Assembly: GCF_900258035.1 (NCBI RefSeq)
Contig: NZ_OGTP01000026.1
Location: 34,363 to 98,362, forward strand
Length of the DNA stretch: 64,000 nucleotides
DNA from: Caballeronia novacaledonica
GTDB taxonomy: Bacteria > Pseudomonadota > Gammaproteobacteria > Burkholderiales > Burkholderiaceae
Direction of reading: 5' to 3'
The position numbers and the translations under genes were made by a program. This document shows, piece by piece, positions 60,742 to 64,000 of this stretch; position 1 is the stretch's first letter; each line of letters opens with the position of its first letter. Under the pieces are notes generated by a model, which was not told the origin of the DNA, searched no databases, and worked only from the letters and a program-made list of their open reading frames with translations.

Positions 60742-62063
60742 CGTTGCTCCGGGTTGAAGTGTTTCGTGAGGCCTTGCCAGCACTCGTAATAGTTCGCCTG
60801 CAGTTGCGCGGTTTCGAGCGCGAACTGCGTCGGCTTGATGAGGGTGCGCGTCTCGAACATGAAGGCCATCGTGGCGTCGATCTTCGCGGGCTTCGAGGTA
60901 TCGCTGCTCGACGCCTTCTCGAACGTCCCGGCATCGGGCCCGTGTCCCGACATGCAGTTGTGCAGGCTCGCGCCACCCGGCACGAAGCCTTCGGCTTTCG
61001 CGTCGTAGACGCCATGCACGAGGCCCATGAACTCGCTCGCGACATTGCGATGGAACCACGGCGGGCGGAACGTATCCTCGGCCGCGAGCCAGCGCGGCGG
61101 GAAGATCACGAAGTCGATCGTATCGACGCCCGGCGTATCGCTCGGCGATTGCAGCACGAGAAAGATCGACGGATCCGGATGATCGAAGCTGATCGAGCCG
61201 ATCGTGTTGAAGTGCCGCAGGTCGTACTTGTACGGCGCGTAGTTGCCGTGCCACGCGACGACATCGAGCGGCGAATGACCGATATCCGCGCGCCACAGCA
61301 CGCCGTTCATCTTCGTGACGAGTTCGAACTTGCCTTCGCGGTCTTCGTAGGCGGCCTGCGGCGTGAGGAAATCGCGCGGATTCGCGAGCCCGTTCGAGCC
61401 GATCGGACCGAGATCGGGCAATTGCAGCAGCGCGCCGAAGTTCTCGCAGACATAGCCGCGCGCCTCGCCGTCGGGCAACGCCACCGTGAAACGCACGCCG
61501 CGCGGAATCACCGCGATCTCGAACGGCTCGATGTCCAGCTTGCCGAGTTCCGTCGAGATGGCGAGGCGGCCTTGCTGCGGCACGATCAGCAGCTCGCCGT
61601 CGCTGTTGTAGAAGAAGCGGTCCTGCATCGACCGGTTCGCGGCGTAGAGATGAATCGCGCAGCCGGTCATGGATTCGGCGGCGCCGTTGCCGGCCATCGT
61701 CACCCAGCCGTCGATGAAATCGGTCGGCGCGGCGGGCATCGGCAGCGGATCCCAGCGGAGCTGGTTGGGCGGCGTCGGCGGCACATCGGCGAAATTCGCG
61801 ACGAGCTTTCCGCGCCCGATCTGCGTGAACGGCTTGTGGACGGCCGCCGGCCGGATGCGATAAAGCCACGAGCGGCGATTGTGAGCGCGCGGCGCGGTGA
61901 ACGCCGTGCCCGAAAGCTGTTCGGCATAGAGACCGTAGGCGGCGCGCTGCGGCGAGTTGCGGCCGACGGGCAGCGCGCCCGGCAGCGCCTCGGTGGCGAA
62001 CTCATTGGCGAAGCCGGATTGATAGTGCTGGTTCGCGTCCGTGTGCGTCTCGAACGTTGGCAT
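60738..62063 (-). CDS. hmgA: homogentisate 1,2-dioxygenase
   Basis: 441-residue non-heme iron ring-cleaving dioxygenase, opening homogentisate to maleylacetoacetate. Family motifs are YQSGFANEFATEALPGALPVGRNSPQ, LYAEQLSGTAFTAPRAHNRRSWLYRI and the iron region PPWFHRNVASEFMGLVHGVYDAKAEGF with NCMSGHGPDAGTFEKAS. The ATG at 62063 (MPTFETHTDANQHY) is chosen over an earlier start lacking family similarity. It heads the hmgA-fahA unit, preceded by a palindromic operator candidate. Some members (for example in Burkholderia) lose this gene and turn brown with pyomelanin; here it is intact. Confidence 0.95.
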   Translation of the reverse strand: MPTFETHTDANQHYQSGFANEFATEALPGALPVGRNSPQRAAYGLYAEQLSGTAFTAPRAHNRRSWLYRIRPAAVHKPFTQIGRGKLVANFADVPPTPPNQLRWDPLPMPAAPTDFIDGWVTMAGNGAAESMTGCAIHLYAANRSMQDRFFYNSDGELLIVPQQGRLAISTELGKLDIEPFEIAVIPRGVRFTVALPDGEARGYVCENFGALLQLPDLGPIGSNGLANPRDFLTPQAAYEDREGKFELVTKMNGVLWRADIGHSPLDVVAWHGNYAPYKYDLRHFNTIGSISFDHPDPSIFLVLQSPSDTPGVDTIDFVIFPPRWLAAEDTFRPPWFHRNVASEFMGLVHGVYDAKAEGFVPGGASLHNCMSGHGPDAGTFEKASSSDTSKPAKIDATMAFMFETRTLIKPTQFALETAQLQANYYECWQGLTKHFNPEQR

Positions 62064-62133
62064 GGTCGACAATCCTCGACGAAAAATACAACGGTTCAGG
62101 CAACGACGGCGCACGCGGCACGCCGTCGAAGTG

Positions 62134-62180
62134 TTTTACGGATAGTAAAACCAATTACGATTAGTGAAATTACTCGTAAA
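62134..62180 (-). promoter_or_regulatory. HmgR-type operator candidate before hmgA
   Basis: A perfect 17-bp palindrome TTTTAC-N5-GTAAAA (62134-62150) is followed by an imperfect copy AATTAC-N5-GTGAAA (62153-62169), its centre 19 bases away, and a shorter TTACTCGTAAA (62170-62180). They lie 71-117 bases ahead of the hmgA ATG, within a strikingly A/T-rich patch; a TACTAT -10-like box falls in the first palindrome on the minus strand. In Pseudomonas putida the repressor HmgR binds a 17-bp palindrome here. No regulator gene is in the window. Confidence 0.55.
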
Positions 62181-62316
62181 CCCTTAATCGACGGGCCTCC
62201 TCGGGCATATCAATATGTGAATTTGGTGCTGGACGCGGTGTTACGCGCTGATACCATCGATCCTTCCCACGAAAATCGCCCGGTACGGCACGCTGCACGA
62301 ACTGAATGCGCCATCC

Positions 62317-63141
62317 ATGATCGCCCCGTCCTTGCCTGAACTTGTCGCCCGCGCCGCGGAACATCCGTTTCTTGGCGCGCATGTCGTGCTCGGCGAGAAC
62401 GAGCATGCCGGGCAGGCGATCGCGCGGTATCGCGATCTGTGCATTTCGAGCGCGTACGAGCCGATTTTCGATGTCGGCACGCACAGCTTCCCGCAGACAT
62501 TGAGTGCGTCGCCGGAGAGCGCCGAGCGTTTCGGCGATGAACTCGGCGTGCAGGCATTGACGCTGATTCAGGGCGATGCGCCGCGCGATCCGTTCGGCCA
62601 ACTGGAAGACGATCGCGAACTGGTCGCGCTCGACCGGTTATCGCGGGCGGTGCATGCGTTCAATTTCTTCGGGCCGCATCGGCCGGGGCTTTTGTTTCTG
62701 CGCGTGCACGAGCGGCTGTTGAAGAGCGTGAAATACGATCACGGGCTGCACTTCTCGTCGGTGCTGACGGAGTTCGGCATGAGCCCGTCGCGCGTGGTGA
62801 TCGAATTGCCAGCTGCGGCGGTCGCGCACAAGACGTTTCTCGGTTATCTCACCAAGAGTTATCAGCGCTACGGGTTCAAGGTCGCGGGGAATCTGCCTAA
62901 CGCCGGGCAGATCATGGCGGTGTCGGATATGGCGCGGCTCGATTTCATCAAGATGGATGCCGGCGCGGCATTACGCGATTCTGTCGTGAAGCATCTGGTG
63001 GCGTATGCGAATCGGTTGAGGATTCCGCTCATCTTTTCCAATGTCACCGACGAGGCTCAGTTCAACGCGTTGCAGCAGTTCGATGTGCACTTCGTCCAAG
63101 GGCCGGTGTTTGATGCGCATCCGGCGTTTCATTTGCGGTAG
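62317..63141 (+). CDS. degenerate EAL-domain protein
   Basis: 274 residues with the fold of an EAL phosphodiesterase but without its catalytic residues. It keeps the start ISSAYEPIFDVG, the VVIELPAAA strand (Glu present), DFIKMDAGA, and the closing VHFVQGPVFDAHPAF; it lacks the EAL signature after the first strand, the DDFG loop reads AGNLPNAGQ, and the late E of the ETxxQ motif is gone (SNVTDEAQFNAL). It cannot be expected to hydrolyse c-di-GMP, but may bind it or act by protein contacts. It has no signal peptide or sensor domain. The ATG at 62317 is the only good start. Divergent from hmgA. Confidence 0.75.
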   Translation: MIAPSLPELVARAAEHPFLGAHVVLGENEHAGQAIARYRDLCISSAYEPIFDVGTHSFPQTLSASPESAERFGDELGVQALTLIQGDAPRDPFGQLEDDRELVALDRLSRAVHAFNFFGPHRPGLLFLRVHERLLKSVKYDHGLHFSSVLTEFGMSPSRVVIELPAAAVAHKTFLGYLTKSYQRYGFKVAGNLPNAGQIMAVSDMARLDFIKMDAGAALRDSVVKHLVAYANRLRIPLIFSNVTDEAQFNALQQFDVHFVQGPVFDAHPAFHLR

Positions 63142-63148
63142 TTTTTTT

Positions 63149-63310
63149 CGCCGGATTCCGTTTTGGTTTTGGTTTATTAGTGTTGCCCCTGTGCGGGGCG
63201 GCAGTCACTTTCTTTGCTGCTGCAAAGAAAGTAACCAAAGAAAGCAGCTATCCCCAGCCTAAGCACTTCACGCCGGCCGCGGCACAGGCGATTGACCTAA
63301 TGGCCCCCCA
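63149..63310. repeat. composite repeat, solitary left arm
   Basis: Begins eight bases past the EAL gene with CGCCGGATTCCG and carries the same GCCCC-TGTGC-GGGGC hairpin, the TTTCTTTGC/GCAAAGAAA palindrome and the GGCCGCGGCACAGGCGATTG tail as the arm at 1917-2015 and the one at 63326. It ends where the second arm begins (63326), so this locus carries two arms in direct orientation. Confidence 0.8.
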
Positions 63311-63325
63311 GAGTTTTGATTTTTT

Positions 63326-63867
63326 GCCGGATCCCGTATTCGCGTCGGTTTATTAGCGTTGCCCCTGTGCGGGGCGGCAGTCACTTTCTTTGCTGCTGCA
63401 AAGAAAGTAACCAAAGAAAGCAGCTTCTCCCATCCAAAGTGCCTCATGCCGGCCGCGGCACAGGCGATTGGCTGAATGGCCCGGCAGTAGCGAGTGCCCT
63501 CACAAGCAGAAAAGGGCTTGGATCGCGCACGGTCTGACGAGCCAGTAATCAGAGGGCGCTGGTTCAGCACGAAAGAGTTCCGGCACAGCGCTACGCGCTG
63601 CCGTCAGGTCTGCGAGGGAAACCGACGAAAGACGAACGCAGTGAGATGGATCTGTTAGCAAGAAGGCACACGCCGACCCGATTGACCCGTCGGCCGCGAA
63701 GCGGGCCGGAGCCGTTTTGTGCTGAGCCAGTGTGTTGTGTGGCGCGATGTGTCAGACCGTGCGCGATCCAAGCCGCGCGAGTTTTGTGAGGGCACTTGCT
63801 ACTCTGGGGGCCATTAGGTCAATCGCCTGTGCCGCGGCCGGCATGAAGCACTTTGGATGGGAGAAGC
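63326..63867. repeat. composite inverted repeat element, right arm cut by IS30
   Basis: Second copy of the element at 1917-2528. The left arm (63326-63480) is complete; the core shares GGTTCAGCACGAAAGAG, CAGCGC-TAC-GCGCTG (63586-63600) and the CCGATTGACCCGTCGGCCGCG stretch with the first copy; the right half repeats the left in inverse, from GTGTCAGACCGTGCGCG (63750) to GCATGAAGCACTTTGGATGGGAGAAGC (63841-63867). There the match stops: where the arm should continue into CTGCTTTCTTTGG, the end of a transposase element begins. Confidence 0.82.
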
Positions 63868-64000
63868 GGCGGATTCAACCGGTCAACGCAACCCCCAACG
63901 TCTCGGCCAATTTCTCCGCTGGAGTCATAAAGCCCAAGGTCTGCCGCGGCCTTTCATTGAGTCGCTTGGCAATTGCGTTCAATTCAGCCTGTGAGTAATG
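63868..64000 (-). mobile_element. right-hand end of an IS30-family insertion sequence (partial)
   Basis: The repeat homology breaks at 63867/63868, and the new sequence starts with GGCGGATTCAACC, probably part of the terminal inverted repeat. It contains the 3' end of a transposase gene and continues beyond the window. The other IS end, the target duplication and the remainder of the repeat arm are outside the window. Confidence 0.65.
63875..64000 (-). CDS. IS30-family transposase, C-terminal fragment (cut by window edge)
   Basis: 41 C-terminal residues are visible on the minus strand: YSQAELNAIAKRLNERPRQ, then TLGFMTPAEKLAETLGVALTG and a TGA. The phrase LNERPRxTLGFxTPAEKLAE is the conserved end of DDE transposases of the IS30 family. 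The stop lies only eight bases from the edge of the interrupted repeat, so the gene runs into the inverted repeat. Completeness and activity cannot be judged. Confidence 0.85.
   Translation of the reverse strand, partial: HYSQAELNAIAKRLNERPRQTLGFMTPAEKLAETLGVALTG

Noticed and set aside
1..64000. CRISPR array, prophage, tRNA or rRNA genes, secretion or restriction loci
   Set aside because: No regularly spaced direct repeats, no cloverleaf or rRNA-like sequence and no structural phage or restriction genes were seen on reading both strands.

Overview
The window looks like a chromosomal segment of a high-GC betaproteobacterium of the Burkholderia / Paraburkholderia / Caballeronia group. This is inferred from gene content, from the character of the proteins (NadA/NadB/NadC, RadC-RpmB-RpmG, RibF-IleS-LspA-CoaBC-Dut, ClpS/ClpA-CspA-Icd) and from a long intergenic repeat of a kind I associate with this group. 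Most of the segment is housekeeping or metabolic core with dense, often ATGA/TAATG-overlapping gene pairs. No rRNA, tRNA, prophage or CRISPR array is visible. The only mobile DNA is a partial IS30-type transposase at the right edge.

Layout. 0.2-1.8 kb: argD and ypeA. 1.9-2.5 kb: a composite inverted repeat without genes. 2.6-7.7 kb: a branched-chain/hydrophobic amino-acid ABC operon (livJ-H-M-G-F, minus strand). 8.1-9.6 kb: fkpB-ispH. 9.8-11.2 kb: radC and the rpmB-rpmG ribosomal protein pair. 11.3-14.9 kb: de novo NAD synthesis (nadB convergent with nadA-nadC). 15-19.8 kb: a fatty-acid desaturase and purN-rsmB-mscS. 19.9-27.1 kb: ribF, ileS, lspA, coaBC, a flavin monooxygenase and dut. 27.2-32.7 kb: clpS-clpA, cspA, icd and rluE. 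33-36.2 kb: a small basic secreted protein, a DUF192 protein and a stand-alone EF-G. 36.3-42.5 kb: a cupin and a dipeptide-type ABC operon with a fused double ATPase. 42.6-49.4 kb: a Rap1a-like periplasmic protein, an aldo/keto reductase, two tandem AspT-type transporters divergent from a LysR regulator, and a ParB/sulfiredoxin-like unknown. 49.7-56.4 kb: the Lhr-Core repair cluster (exonuclease, ATP-dependent ligase, helicase, phosphoesterase PdeM) with an unrelated lipoprotein gene inside it. 57-59.5 kb: two MFS carriers. 59.5-62 kb: hmgA-fahA for tyrosine/homogentisate breakdown. 62.3-63.1 kb: a degenerate EAL protein. 63.1-64 kb: the repeat family again, cut by the IS30 end.

The points most worth a second look are the composite inverted-repeat family at both ends of the window (arms and core rich in hairpins, with stems kept while loops vary), the interrupted Lhr-Core repair cluster, the palindromic operator candidates before hmgA and before the tandem AspT genes, and several small uncharacterised proteins. 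Start codons were chosen from ribosome-binding sites, gene overlaps and family N-termini; no similarity search was run, so all family assignments rest on recognition of motifs.
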